Shown here: in pieces, positions 8,819 through 17,564 of the stretch
Numbering within the stretch: the stretch's first letter is position 1
How the letters are laid out: each line of letters starts with the position of its first letter
Source: Leptolyngbya iicbica LK
Lineage (GTDB): Bacteria; Cyanobacteriota; Cyanobacteriia; Phormidesmidales; Phormidesmidaceae
NCBI RefSeq assembly: GCF_004212215.1
Contig: NZ_QVFV01000001.1
Location: 816,814 to 880,813, forward strand
Direction: 5' to 3'
Length of the DNA stretch: 64,000 nucleotides
Made by a program: the position numbers and the translations under genes
The notes under the pieces: model-generated
What the model saw: only the letters and a program-made list of their open reading frames with translations
Database searches by the model: none
What the model was told of the DNA's origin: nothing

Positions 8819-8893
8819 CAACCAGGAAACCATCCCCGTTGATGTCCGAGATTGCTGGATGGGCGATCGCCGTAACGGCGTGCATGAGAGCAA

Positions 8894-9589
8894 TTACAGA
8901 ACCACTAAATCGGCGCGCGATCGCGGCATCACTTCATCATTCTCATCAAACTGGCTGCTAAACCCCGTCACCTCAACCCATTGACCCACGGTTAAATTCG
9001 CCAGCGCTTCCGGGTCAATCTCAGTAGACTTAGCAATATAGATTTGAATTTCGCCCGTCTCATCTTGCAGCCAGAGGCGATCGCCGTAGGGGGCATCGGC
9101 TTTCAAGGGTCGACTAATCTGTCCCTTTACAGTCACAATCTGACCATCTAAGACCTGCCCTGCCTGGGCCGTTGAGGCCACCAGCGGCGAAATCGGCAAC
9201 AGTGGGCGCTGACTGCGCACCCAATCAGTTAATCGCAGCATCTGCTGACCGTGACCATCATTAACCAGTTCACCCGTCACCTGAACCGTGTCGCCCACAT
9301 GTAGCGGTGTCGGCTCCTGAGTGGTCACATAAATGCCACCCGTCACATCTTGAATCGCAAAGCCCGCGTCCAGATTTGCTGAGCCAAATGCGCCACTGGG
9401 CACCGTCACTCGGCCAGTCACCGTCACCGCAGCCCCCTCTGGCAGATGCCGCGCCTGATGAATAAAACAGGTTTGCGGAAAGGCGATCGCGCCAGACATG
9501 GCTCCCAGCCACAGGGCCACAACCAGCAGTCCAAAGATGAGCCAACGTTTTCCCGCTGACGTCATTTCAACCCATTGCCGTGCTGCCAT
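8894..9589 (-). CDS. Membrane-anchored or secreted double OB-fold nucleic-acid-binding-like protein
   Basis: Residues 14-37 form a hydrophobic export signal or anchor (WLIFGLLVVALWLGAMSGAI). The mature part has two OB-fold-like repeats: VTVTGRVTVPSG...GFAIQDVTGGIYV...GDTVQVTGEL (about 55-125) and VTVKGQISRP...LWLQDETGEIQIYI...VGQWVEVTGF (about 153-215). This is the pattern of YhcR/YdeI-type OB modules found in exported nucleases and cell-surface proteins. No nuclease domain is attached, so ligand and role are unknown. A second ATG at residue 9 may be the start. A small gene lies 81 bases upstream on the same strand. Confidence 0.75.
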   Translation of the reverse strand: MAARQWVEMTSAGKRWLIFGLLVVALWLGAMSGAIAFPQTCFIHQARHLPEGAAVTVTGRVTVPSGAFGSANLDAGFAIQDVTGGIYVTTQEPTPLHVGDTVQVTGELVNDGHGQQMLRLTDWVRSQRPLLPISPLVASTAQAGQVLDGQIVTVKGQISRPLKADAPYGDRLWLQDETGEIQIYIAKSTEIDPEALANLTVGQWVEVTGFSSQFDENDEVMPRSRADLVVL

Positions 9590-9670
9590 AACTCACTTCA
9601 CAGTGAACTCGGTGATCAGAATCACTGTATACCGAGGACGCTGACAGTCTCAGCGGCATTGAGAAAGACC

Positions 9671-9916
9671 TTAACAATAGAACTGACTGCGATCGAGCAC
9701 AATTTCGCCGTGGTTGGGCATCCACGCAATCCAGGTCGTTGGGGATTCTGGCAGCAATAGCTGAGCCTTGTGCAACGGCGGACCCTGGGGCGCTTGAGTC
9801 AGCGTCACCCAATCACCGCGCCGGGGAGCGAGTGTGCAGTGCACGTAGCGGCGCGGGCGATCGCTCGCCAGCTGAGGCTGCAGCACACAACCGGGAAAAT
9901 GAGTCAAAGGAGACAT
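9671..9916 (-). CDS. Conserved small hypothetical protein
   Basis: The 81-residue product begins MSPLTHFPGCVL and contains RPRRYVHC, RGDWVTLTQAP and IAWMPNHGEIVLDRSQF. No family is recognised. It is judged real because the sequence has balanced beta-rich composition, ends in a tidy WxxWxPxxGE...L...QFxC pattern, has a GGTGA Shine-Dalgarno-like element before the ATG at 9916 and lies upstream of the OB-fold gene on the same strand. The frame extends to 9979 with no better start. It may be a small beta-barrel (SH3-like) protein, but this is only a guess. Confidence 0.55.
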   Translation of the reverse strand: MSPLTHFPGCVLQPQLASDRPRRYVHCTLAPRRGDWVTLTQAPQGPPLHKAQLLLPESPTTWIAWMPNHGEIVLDRSQFYC

Positions 9917-10134
9917 AGCAGTCACCAACAATTGGGGCGAAGCGGTGAGAGCATTCCTAAAACGTATCGAGGAATACAAATCAACCGACTTGTATATAAC
10001 CTTACATCACAATGCGGCCTGGCACCGATGCGGGCTGCTTTTGGTACCAGATGTCATTCCCGTAGCGGCAACCCGGCTCAATCTTGACACCACAACGGCG
10101 ATCGCCGCCCTCAGTCAGACCATTAATCGTGATA

Positions 10135-11034
10135 ATGGAAGCGCTGCTCATCCCCAGTGCCATGTCCTCCCCCCCCACGCCCCGTCAAATTTTGGAAACG
10201 CTGTTGCCGCCCTTGCGATTGGCAGCGGGCTATGCGCGGCACATTCAAGACAACATCGTTGCCCAACCCGCCAAAGCTGGCCCTAACCCATTTTCAACGG
10301 CCCTCACCGATGCCGACCTATCCGTGCAAACGTTTGTCGAAGTGGCGCTGCTCGGCAGTTTTCCCAACCTCCGGTTTTATGGCGAGGAGTTTGAGCAGTC
10401 TTACAACACCAAGTATTTTCGCGCGATCGACTTGGGGCCAGCGGGCGATTATCTGGTGACCCTCGATCCCATCGACGGCACGCGCTTTTATATGGATGGC
10501 TTTCCCAACTATCAGATTATTTTGACGGTGCTCAATGCCGCTGGCTTTGAGGCGGTGCTGGCGGTGAGTCCGGCGGAAGATCAATATTTTTACGCGCTGC
10601 GCGGGCAGGGCACCCGTGTGGGTCAACTGGCCCAAGCCTTAGATGACTGTGAACCGCTCCAGCGCTCACCGAATCAGGCGGTGCTTTTAGGAACGCGCAT
10701 GGCCCCGCTGAAGGACAAGTTGAGCGATCGCTACACCGTCATCAGCGTGTCAGAAGACTATTCCACTGATCAGCCGATCCCTAATGTGAATGGCATTCTC
10801 AAGGGACATCTTGGGGGCGTCATTCTCGCAGCGGGCAAATTTATTGACGGCGCAGCGCTGGCGTTTTTGGCGCAAGAGGCAGGCTGCATAGTCACCGATC
10901 ATCAGGGCCAGCCTTTGCCCCGGCTGGATGAATGTATCGACTATGCTTGGCCGGGGCTCGCGATCGCCGCCTCCCCCGATATCCACCGCGATTTGCTCAC
11001 CGCCCTCGAAGGATTTCAGATTCCCTCGGTTTAG
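10135..11034 (+). CDS. Inositol monophosphatase superfamily phosphatase
   Basis: The Mg-dependent phosphatase motifs are intact: ALTDADLSVQ (near residue 46), GEEFE (near 84), VTLDPIDGTRFY (near 108) and a C-terminal GAALAFLAQEAG. It differs from the 7750 paralogue in having a short insertion before DPIDGT, closer to inositol-phosphatase or CysQ-like members; the substrate cannot be fixed from sequence. The longest frame starts at a TTG at 10084. ATGs at 10135 and 10162 are both plausible, and 10135 was chosen. It is followed 60 bases later by the IscA-like gene on the same strand. Confidence 0.82.
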   Translation: MEALLIPSAMSSPPTPRQILETLLPPLRLAAGYARHIQDNIVAQPAKAGPNPFSTALTDADLSVQTFVEVALLGSFPNLRFYGEEFEQSYNTKYFRAIDLGPAGDYLVTLDPIDGTRFYMDGFPNYQIILTVLNAAGFEAVLAVSPAEDQYFYALRGQGTRVGQLAQALDDCEPLQRSPNQAVLLGTRMAPLKDKLSDRYTVISVSEDYSTDQPIPNVNGILKGHLGGVILAAGKFIDGAALAFLAQEAGCIVTDHQGQPLPRLDECIDYAWPGLAIAASPDIHRDLLTALEGFQIPSV

Positions 11035-11094
11035 GTTTACGGCGGTCGGCTTAGCGATAAGCTAGACACTGCATGATGAAGTTGTCCTGTTGCC

Positions 11095-11490
11095 ATGATT
11101 CACCTGAGTCAAAGTGCCATTCGTGAACTCAAACGTCTGGAAGCCAGAGATCCCTACGGCAGTGGTGTCGTGCGCTTAGCCGTATTGCCAGGGGGCTGTG
11201 CGGGCCTGGTCTATGATTTGCAGTTTCGTCAGGCGACAAAGGCGACGGATGAAGTCTTGAAAATTGATCAGCTTAAATTTGTGATCGCGGCGGAGCACCT
11301 GGCCAGTTGCGACGGGCTCGCGATCGACTACTCCGAAGACTTGATGGGGGGCAACTTCCGCTTTACCAATCCCCTCGCGCAACAAACCTGTGGCTGCGGC
11401 GTGTCCTTTAGCTTGGAGGCCACCCCCCATGCCCCCATCCCCGACTGCAGCGAAACCGAAGCGTCCCCCTTTCCGACTAGCCCTGCGTAG
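11095..11490 (+). CDS. HesB/IscA-family iron-sulfur cluster carrier
   Basis: A-type carrier proteins receive Fe-S clusters from SufU/NifU-type scaffolds and pass them to apoproteins. The three conserved cysteines are visible: GGCAGLVYDL near residue 35 and the C-terminal TCGCGVSF near residue 100. The opening IHLSQSAIRELKRL also fits the family. A C-terminal extension of about 25 residues rich in P, S and T is unusual and probably disordered. The spacing between the first cysteine and the CGC pair is normal. It converges on the ABC transporter, with stops 37 bases apart. Confidence 0.88.
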   Translation: MIHLSQSAIRELKRLEARDPYGSGVVRLAVLPGGCAGLVYDLQFRQATKATDEVLKIDQLKFVIAAEHLASCDGLAIDYSEDLMGGNFRFTNPLAQQTCGCGVSFSLEATPHAPIPDCSETEASPFPTSPA

Positions 11491-11527
11491 GTTCAGCCGT
11501 GCAGTCGGGGATGCGAATCATCCATCC

Positions 11528-13420
11528 TTACTGATAACCCGCCGCCTGCATCCGAAACAGACGCGCATAGCGGCCATTTTGGGCTAGCAGCGCTTCATGG
11601 GTGCCATACTCAATCACCCGTCCGGCGGATAGCACTAAGATTTCGTCCGCCCGGCGCACGGTCGAAAAGCGGTGGGAAATTAAAATCGCCATCTGATTTT
11701 CCGTTGCAAGCCGAAACTGATCAAAAATTTGGGTTTCTGCCTCCGCATCCATCGCTGAAGTGGGCTCATCTAGCACCAACAGGTCGGCATCGGTACGCAT
11801 GAAAGCTCGCGACAGAGCAATTTTTTGCCATTGGCCGCCCGAGAGTTCTTGTCCCCCCCGAAACCAGCGTCCCAACTGCGTTTGAAAGCCGTCGGGCAGG
11901 GTCTCGATGAAAGGCTTCGCGGTGCCTTTTTGCGCCGCGATCGCCCACTGCGATTCTTGCTCTAGCCGCTGCACATCGCCCACACCAATGTTTTCACCCA
12001 CTTTGAACTGGTAGCGCACAAAGTCTTGAAAAATGACGCCAATGCGCTGGCGCAACACCGCCACGTCCCATTCCTGTAAATCCCGACCATCCAGCAAAAT
12101 CCGGCCCTGGGTCGGCACGTACAACCGGGTCAGCAGCTTGATCAACGTCGTTTTGCCCGATCCGTTTTCCCCCACGATCGCTAGCTTTTGGCGCGGCTTT
12201 AGATGAAAGGACACCGCTGACAAGGCCAGTTTGTCTGACCCGGGATAGGTGAAAGAAACCTGCTCAAAGCGCAAACCATCCGTCGGATCAGGACCAGAGC
12301 TAGCGGTGCCCTCCGTCTGGGGAATCGGCTGCTCCAAAAATTCATACAAGTTCGACAGATACAACCCGTCTTCATACATGCCGCCGATCGCCGTCAAAAT
12401 GGCGGCAAACGCATTCTGCCCCTGACGAAATACGGTGAGGTACATCGTCAACTCACCTAGGGAAATACGGCGGGCGATCGCGGCCAACACAATCCAGCAA
12501 TACGTCCCGTAAAAAGCCGCAGTGCTCAACAGTCCTAGCCCATAAGTCCACCCACTGCGCCGCACTGTCAGATCCCGATCTTCGCCATAGAGCTGGTCAA
12601 AAATGGCCTGATACCGTTGCAGTAGCATTGGCCCCAGCTGAAACAGCTTGACCTCTTTGGCATAGTCTTCACGCCCGAGCAACACTTCCAAATAGTTTTG
12701 GCGGCGGGTTTCGGGCGATCGCCAGCGAAAGAGCCGAAAGGCTTGCCCCGCAAACCGCGTCTCCGCCACAAACGCGGGCACCGTGGCCCCCAACAAAATC
12801 ACCACCGCCCATCCCGAAAATTGCAGCAGCAGGCCGCTGTAAGTCAGCAGCGACAAAGCATTCTGCATCAGGCCAAAGGTGCGGTTGACCATACTCAATG
12901 GCCGACTCGACGCCTCCCGACGGGCTCGATTCATCTTGTCGTAAAACTCCGAATCCTCAAAGTAGGACAGCGGCAGTTGCTGCGCTTTTTCAAGAATCAG
13001 CAAATTGACCTTTTGGGCTAGTAGCGCCCGCAACAGCGACGTACAAAGATTTAGCCCCTGTCGTGTCCCGGCAAGCGCCATCACGAGTACTGCTTCGATG
13101 GCGAGATACCGCAACGCTTGATTACGATCCGCGATCGCTCCCGACTCCGCCGCTTGAATCACGCCATCCACAATCAACTTGCCAAAATAAGCGATCGCCC
13201 CTGGCAACAATCCAGAAACCAACGTACACAACGCCAGCGCGATCGTTAAGCGGCTGTGAGTTTGCCACACTAACTGAATAGCCCGGCCACAATATTGATA
13301 AATATCGAGCGTCCCTTGCCAAAAAGCTAACTGACGCTGCATTGCTCGCTGCCAACGTCGTCTGTGTCGTCTCACCATCCTCTCAGCATACCGGGCTTGC
13401 CGCTCATCCTCACTATTCAA
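11528..13420 (-). CDS. ABC transporter, fused permease and ATP-binding protein (exporter type)
   Basis: The N-terminal half (about residues 50-320) carries six hydrophobic stretches of an ABC exporter membrane domain. The C-terminal nucleotide-binding domain has Walker A GENGSGKTT near residue 415, signature LSGGQWQKIALSRAF near 523, Walker B LLVLDEPTSAMD near 547 and the switch histidine in ILISHR. It should work as a homodimer or heterodimer at the cytoplasmic membrane. The first 30 residues are very rich in R and Q and cytoplasmic. The substrate is unknown. Neighbouring glycosyltransferases lie 500 bases away across an AT-rich gap, so a polysaccharide or lipid substrate is possible but not shown. 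Confidence 0.92.
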   Translation of the reverse strand: MNSEDERQARYAERMVRRHRRRWQRAMQRQLAFWQGTLDIYQYCGRAIQLVWQTHSRLTIALALCTLVSGLLPGAIAYFGKLIVDGVIQAAESGAIADRNQALRYLAIEAVLVMALAGTRQGLNLCTSLLRALLAQKVNLLILEKAQQLPLSYFEDSEFYDKMNRARREASSRPLSMVNRTFGLMQNALSLLTYSGLLLQFSGWAVVILLGATVPAFVAETRFAGQAFRLFRWRSPETRRQNYLEVLLGREDYAKEVKLFQLGPMLLQRYQAIFDQLYGEDRDLTVRRSGWTYGLGLLSTAAFYGTYCWIVLAAIARRISLGELTMYLTVFRQGQNAFAAILTAIGGMYEDGLYLSNLYEFLEQPIPQTEGTASSGPDPTDGLRFEQVSFTYPGSDKLALSAVSFHLKPRQKLAIVGENGSGKTTLIKLLTRLYVPTQGRILLDGRDLQEWDVAVLRQRIGVIFQDFVRYQFKVGENIGVGDVQRLEQESQWAIAAQKGTAKPFIETLPDGFQTQLGRWFRGGQELSGGQWQKIALSRAFMRTDADLLVLDEPTSAMDAEAETQIFDQFRLATENQMAILISHRFSTVRRADEILVLSAGRVIEYGTHEALLAQNGRYARLFRMQAAGYQ

Positions 13421-13911
13421 AGCCTTGCGAAAAAGTATTGCGACTAGACATCATCTAGCCTCGGCCCAGACATTGAGAAGTTCCACCATATCAAACGCTT
13501 AAATCGATGCTGACAACACCTTGCAAGACTGGCATTAAAGCGCCTTAACCTTGGCAAGAAAAGGAAACAGCAGTGCTAGCTAATTGACACTCAACACAGC
13601 ATTTTGACAACTGGCAAAATCCCAACATGCGTGTAAGTTCCTCGTAACAAGTGTGCCCCTGCCCATTGCCAGGGCAGACCTATGACCTTTCGATACAACA
13701 TTCAAGCAGAAAAGATTAAACCGCCAAAAGATCAAATCGCCACCAGCACTTACAACTCATTACTTTTTTAAGCTTTATTCCCCAAAACCATGGCAGACTT
13801 CTTAAAATATTCAATATATGGATGTATCTTGTCACCGAACTCCTGAAGCAACATGCAGGCACAAGGCTGACGAAACTTAACGACCTCTAAGCATTTATCG
13901 CCTAAACTCAG
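13421..13911. other. AT-richer intergenic region between divergent ABC transporter and glycosyltransferase
   Basis: About 490 bases without a supported gene, clearly lower in GC than the surroundings. TTGACA-like sequences occur around 13582 and 13607, and a CTGCCC...GGGCAG hairpin lies at 13659-13677. Both divergent promoters should be here. The base composition change begins in this gap and continues to about 15.8 kb. Confidence 0.5.
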
Positions 13912-14691
13912 ATGCTCGTATTTATCATCCCCCTCAAAAGTCAAGAGGTCTCCAAGTCTTGGCGGTTAACCTGCAAATTACTTGAAAGATGTCTTCGCTC
14001 AATTTGCAGTCAGACAGACCCGCACTTTAGAGTATTAGTAGTCTGCAATAGCAAGCCAGAAATTCCATACTCTCACTCTCAAATCGAGTATCTAGAAGTC
14101 GATTTAAAGACCCCAAAAACCTACGAAGAAAAATCTTTTGACAAAAGTCAAAAAACGATTTTAGGTCTGATGTACTCACAGAAATTTTCTGCGAGTCACG
14201 CCATGGTTGTTGATGCTGATGACTGCGTTAGTAACCGCATCGTCGCTTTTGTGAATAGTCACCCAGAATCTGATGGCTGGATCCTGAAAAAGGGATACAT
14301 CTACAAAGAGAATGACCTCATGATGCGCCGTGAGGGGTCTAGGTTTAACCAATTATGTGGCTCTTGTAATATCCTAAAATTCAAGCTTTACCCTTTGCCT
14401 GAAAACACTGATCACTTTTCGGATGAGCTCATTTATTTTTATAGCGGCTTCAATCACGGCAAGTTCGAGCGTTTTTTCAAAGACCAAGACGTGATTCTAA
14501 AACCACTCCCCTTTGCTGGCGTCATCTATATCATTGGGAATGGCGAAAATATATATCAGAATGACTTCTCAAAAATAAACGGATCACATCAAGGAAAATT
14601 ATTTTTTCACATCAAGCAAATGCGAAAGCTTCGACCTTTACTGCCTCCAACAAGACGTGAATTTAGTCTTTATCCAATATCAAGAGCGTAA
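13912..14691 (+). CDS. Putative GT-A-fold glycosyltransferase
   Basis: The start LVFIIPLKS...LLERCLRSICSQTDPHFRVLVVCN has the beta-alpha pattern of family 2-like GT-A enzymes, and AMVVDADDCVS near residue 100 gives a DxD-like metal and nucleotide-sugar site. The remaining part is not clearly homologous to a named subfamily. It has no membrane segment, so it is cytosolic or peripheral. Base composition is AT-richer than the window average, with fewer HIP1 sites, suggesting acquisition by transfer. It converges with the next glycosyltransferase, the stops being 8 bases apart. Donor and acceptor sugars are unknown. Confidence 0.75.
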   Translation: MLVFIIPLKSQEVSKSWRLTCKLLERCLRSICSQTDPHFRVLVVCNSKPEIPYSHSQIEYLEVDLKTPKTYEEKSFDKSQKTILGLMYSQKFSASHAMVVDADDCVSNRIVAFVNSHPESDGWILKKGYIYKENDLMMRREGSRFNQLCGSCNILKFKLYPLPENTDHFSDELIYFYSGFNHGKFERFFKDQDVILKPLPFAGVIYIIGNGENIYQNDFSKINGSHQGKLFFHIKQMRKLRPLLPPTRREFSLYPISRA

Positions 14692-14698
14692 ATCAAGC

Positions 14699-15670
14699 TT
14701 AATCAACCTCTCCAACCCGCTTTTGTGTCCAACGTGATTTCAACATACTAAAAGGACTCACAAATGTTCCTAGCCTGTAAGCCAATTCTATTTTTCTGAG
14801 AATAGTTTCCTCATTTTTCTTCTTTTGAAAAGGTAGTACATAGCTAACCAACTTGTAAGAATCATGAAAAATATGAAGAGGCGTCAGGAAAATGTTTTGC
14901 CATAGTGTGTAGCGAGCTACTCGAATTTGGTGTCGACAAAGTCCGGTGCCCCAGGCAATTTTCAATAAGTATTCTTCTTCAAGCCTTGCATTAGGGATAT
15001 CGTGATCCATTTCCATTTCAGGGTTGTACCAGATTTCCCAACCGGCTTTTTGAATATGAACGAGGGCCTCAAGGTCTTCTCCTCCCACCATTGAACCTCC
15101 TACCCTACCAGCCAAAGATAAAGAATCGGGCACATGCTTGAGCCAGGCCTCTCTTTTCACCACTAAACCTGCTCCTGGTGGCAGCATACGTTTTTCAGGC
15201 AGATATTCAAACGAATGCTGCCCTTTTTCGACAACCGCTAAAAAGTATTTAATTTTATTCAGATAGGGCGGCGGCGATGTGCCAAATTTTCCGTGAATTT
15301 GCCCCCCAAATGCACCTATCTCAGGATGCACCTCAGCAAACGCAATTGCTCTATTCACCCAGTTTGGGAACAACAAGTTATCGTCATCGACAAAAGCCAC
15401 TAAATCAGAATTTGCTTCTTTCAGAGCTCTTGTCCGCGCAAAAGCTAATCCTTGCTTTAGTTCGACGACATATCGAACCTTGCAAATCTCCTTGAAGGCA
15501 GACTGATATGCTTGCACTACTTGGAATGTGTTGTCTTTGCTAGCATTATCAACTACTAAGATTTCCCACTGTTCTGGTGTCACATCGACTTGCTTCGCTA
15601 AATGCTCAAACACCTTAGGTAGACGTGACTCGCCATTATATGTGCATACAGAGACTGTAATTTTAGTCAT
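14699..15670 (-). CDS. Family 2 glycosyltransferase, HpsE-like
   Basis: A GT-A enzyme: VSVCTYNGESRLPKVFEHL at the N-terminus, EILVVDNASKDNT at about residues 36-48, and the DxD-type motif VAFVDDDNLLFPNW near residue 91. MLPPGAGLVVKREAW and GGEDLEAL match the acceptor-side pattern of family 2 enzymes such as HpsE, which is involved in the hormogonium polysaccharide of filamentous cyanobacteria. The HpsE assignment is a resemblance from memory, not a search. The gene is AT-richer than its neighbours and faces the other glycosyltransferase; they may have entered together. Confidence 0.85.
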   Translation of the reverse strand: MTKITVSVCTYNGESRLPKVFEHLAKQVDVTPEQWEILVVDNASKDNTFQVVQAYQSAFKEICKVRYVVELKQGLAFARTRALKEANSDLVAFVDDDNLLFPNWVNRAIAFAEVHPEIGAFGGQIHGKFGTSPPPYLNKIKYFLAVVEKGQHSFEYLPEKRMLPPGAGLVVKREAWLKHVPDSLSLAGRVGGSMVGGEDLEALVHIQKAGWEIWYNPEMEMDHDIPNARLEEEYLLKIAWGTGLCRHQIRVARYTLWQNIFLTPLHIFHDSYKLVSYVLPFQKKKNEETILRKIELAYRLGTFVSPFSMLKSRWTQKRVGEVD

Positions 15671-15824
15671 GCCTATCGCCTTGATTCACCATCGATTCAT
15701 TCGTATAAATTGCAGGTTTTCAGAATCTATGGCATTGACATTTTTACCTGATAAAAATATCCAAAAATAAGGAATTCCAATCACAAGCAAGCACTGTTGA
15801 TCAGACCAACTCCATCAGATTGCT

Positions 15825-16259
15825 TCACTTTTGGGCCGGTTCAGGTCCTTGTAAATAGTTGACGAGGGCGATCGCCAACCCACCCAGCAGCCCATAAACA
15901 GCCATGGCAACCAGCACGTTTAAATCGAAAATACGTGAGGCATCGGCATTCGTGGGGCTAATGAATAAGGTAGAAAACGGCCGCATAAACGGAGCCGATA
16001 GATTCATGATGAAGCTGGCAAACATATTCTCTAGATTGGCCAACGAGATTCGCAGCAAAAAGCGAATAGCTAACAAGATTTCGAGAGCTCCGACGAGTAA
16101 AGCAATTGAGTTGCGAATCCAAGCGAGGGTGCGATAACGATTGGCGGCTTTCAGGCGCTGCTTTTCTTGCTTGAGGATGAGAGCTTCGCGCTCTTGCTGC
16201 AATTGGTACCGTTGTTCGCGTTCGTTAGGGTTTTGGGGACGATTGGGAGGTTGATTCAT
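15825..16259 (-). CDS. YggT-family membrane protein
   Basis: An N-terminal charged, glutamine-rich helix (about 1-45) leads to a first membrane segment around residues 50-68 (SIALLVGALEILLAIRFLL), and a second hydrophobic stretch near 115-135 (VLVAMAVYGLLGGLAIALV). The RFLLRI...NLSAPFMRPFSTLF pattern is typical of YggT/Ycf19 proteins, which take part in membrane organisation, thylakoid nucleoid distribution or cytochrome assembly in different lineages. Two membrane segments and 144 residues fit the family, with an unusually long cytoplasmic N-terminus. A TAATAT at 16317-16322 could be its -10 element. Confidence 0.82.
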   Translation of the reverse strand: MNQPPNRPQNPNEREQRYQLQQEREALILKQEKQRLKAANRYRTLAWIRNSIALLVGALEILLAIRFLLRISLANLENMFASFIMNLSAPFMRPFSTLFISPTNADASRIFDLNVLVAMAVYGLLGGLAIALVNYLQGPEPAQK

Positions 16260-16643
16260 CGGGAGTTACAGCAAAGTAATGATTGACAAATAAATGAACT
16301 GCTTTTTGTTGCTTTGATATTAGCGAAGAACATAGCTATCGATAATCAGCGTCAATGCTCTCCGGTAAAACTGTTGCGGTGATGCTAGGGCGCATGATTC
16401 CAGCAGTAAGTTTGTTGCCCACCGGCACAAAGGTTAAGCAAAGTTTCGGCTGAGACTGGCCGCCGCTAATTGATAACTGGAACCGCTGATCAAACGTAAA
16501 ATGTGCATCCCGCATTCTCTCGCCTCTTCGGGAAACTGCGAATAGACGGCATTGCCAATATAGTTACCAGCATAGGAAGTTCAGCGTATGCTGCTCGTTT
16601 TTTTAGGGTTTCTCTACATTCCCTAGAACGCGAGAGTGCGCTT
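16260..16643. other. Intergenic region between ParA-like and YggT genes
   Basis: About 380 bases between two minus-strand genes. It contains a possible promoter for the YggT gene (TAATAT on the minus strand at 16317-16322) and no supported ORF, tRNA or strong terminator. Small frames here have poor composition. Confidence 0.4.
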
Positions 16644-17342
16644 TTAGTCGCGAGTCGTTGCCGGGTGCTGGGTGGCCGATCGCAAACGGATGATTTCTTT
16701 GCCCAACTGCTCAAACTCCGCTGAAGCTTCGATCGCGGAGCGTCCGGCTAGATCAAAAACCGTAGCCCGTTGCCCAAAGGAATCGGCCACGATTTGGCGC
16801 TGGTGAATGATGGTTGCGAAGGTCGGCACCTTCGCTTTTTTGAGAATGGCGATCGCCTCTTCCTTGAGGCGCGTGCCCTTGACTGCTCGTGAGAACAACA
16901 CTCGGGCATCGGGCAGTCCCTGGCGAGCTTTCCGAATTTTCCACGCCAGGCGAATCGCATCTGCGGCGCTGCGCAGATCGACGCCGGTGGGCTGGCACGG
17001 GATAATCGCCAAATCGGCACCGGCGAGAATCGCTTTCGTCGCATCGGATAACCCAGCTGGCCCATCGACAATGCAGTAGTCATATTGCTGAGCGATGGTG
17101 GGCACCTGCTGGCGCAACGCTGCCGGTGATTGCATCACCTGATAAGGAATCTGCACATCAATCAGTCCCTTAAGCCAGATGGACGACGATCGCTGGGCGT
17201 CGGCATCAATCACACAGACGGTATGCCCCTGACTCTGCAGCCAGTAAGCCAAATGCACGGAAGTGGTGCTCTTCGCACACCCCCCTTTTTGATTGACTAC
17301 GGCCAAAATCGTCACGTGCTCACCACTCGCTAGATGCTGCAT
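16644..17342 (-). CDS. ParA/Soj-family ATPase (orphan)
   Basis: A deviant Walker A motif (VNQKGGCAKST, about residues 17-27, with the signature lysine in KGG), the A' motif CVIDADAQRSS near residue 44, and a Walker B-like YCIVDGPAG near residue 88 define a ParA-type ATPase. These dimerise on ATP, bind DNA nonspecifically and position plasmids, chromosomes or protein cargo. There is no ParB neighbour, so it is an orphan and may place a cellular structure. A GTG at 17315 is an alternative start. The 5' end lies against the divergent glycosyltransferase region; the longest frames overlap by 9 bases. Confidence 0.88.
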   Translation of the reverse strand: MQHLASGEHVTILAVVNQKGGCAKSTTSVHLAYWLQSQGHTVCVIDADAQRSSSIWLKGLIDVQIPYQVMQSPAALRQQVPTIAQQYDYCIVDGPAGLSDATKAILAGADLAIIPCQPTGVDLRSAADAIRLAWKIRKARQGLPDARVLFSRAVKGTRLKEEAIAILKKAKVPTFATIIHQRQIVADSFGQRATVFDLAGRSAIEASAEFEQLGKEIIRLRSATQHPATTRD

Positions 17343-17564
17343 ATGTACTGCATTATGGCGGGCGATCGCAACATCGGAGCCATCAACGACACAGCCGGAT
17401 GGTCAACGGTGGGCGAGATCCGGAATTTCGCAGAGCCGGGCGCTGGCCTCAGATGGATGACACTGCCCCAGGTCACCCAGCCTGAAGATTACCGCGATCG
17501 CTGTCCGCTCGTTCCCGCCGCCCCATTACTATCAAGATTAGTTTTGGAACGTGCTGAACCCATT

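Noticed and set aside
16644-17342. McdA-type carboxysome positioning ATPase
   Set aside because: The Walker A motif keeps the signature lysine (KGGCAKST) that McdA lacks, and no McdB or carboxysome genes are near.
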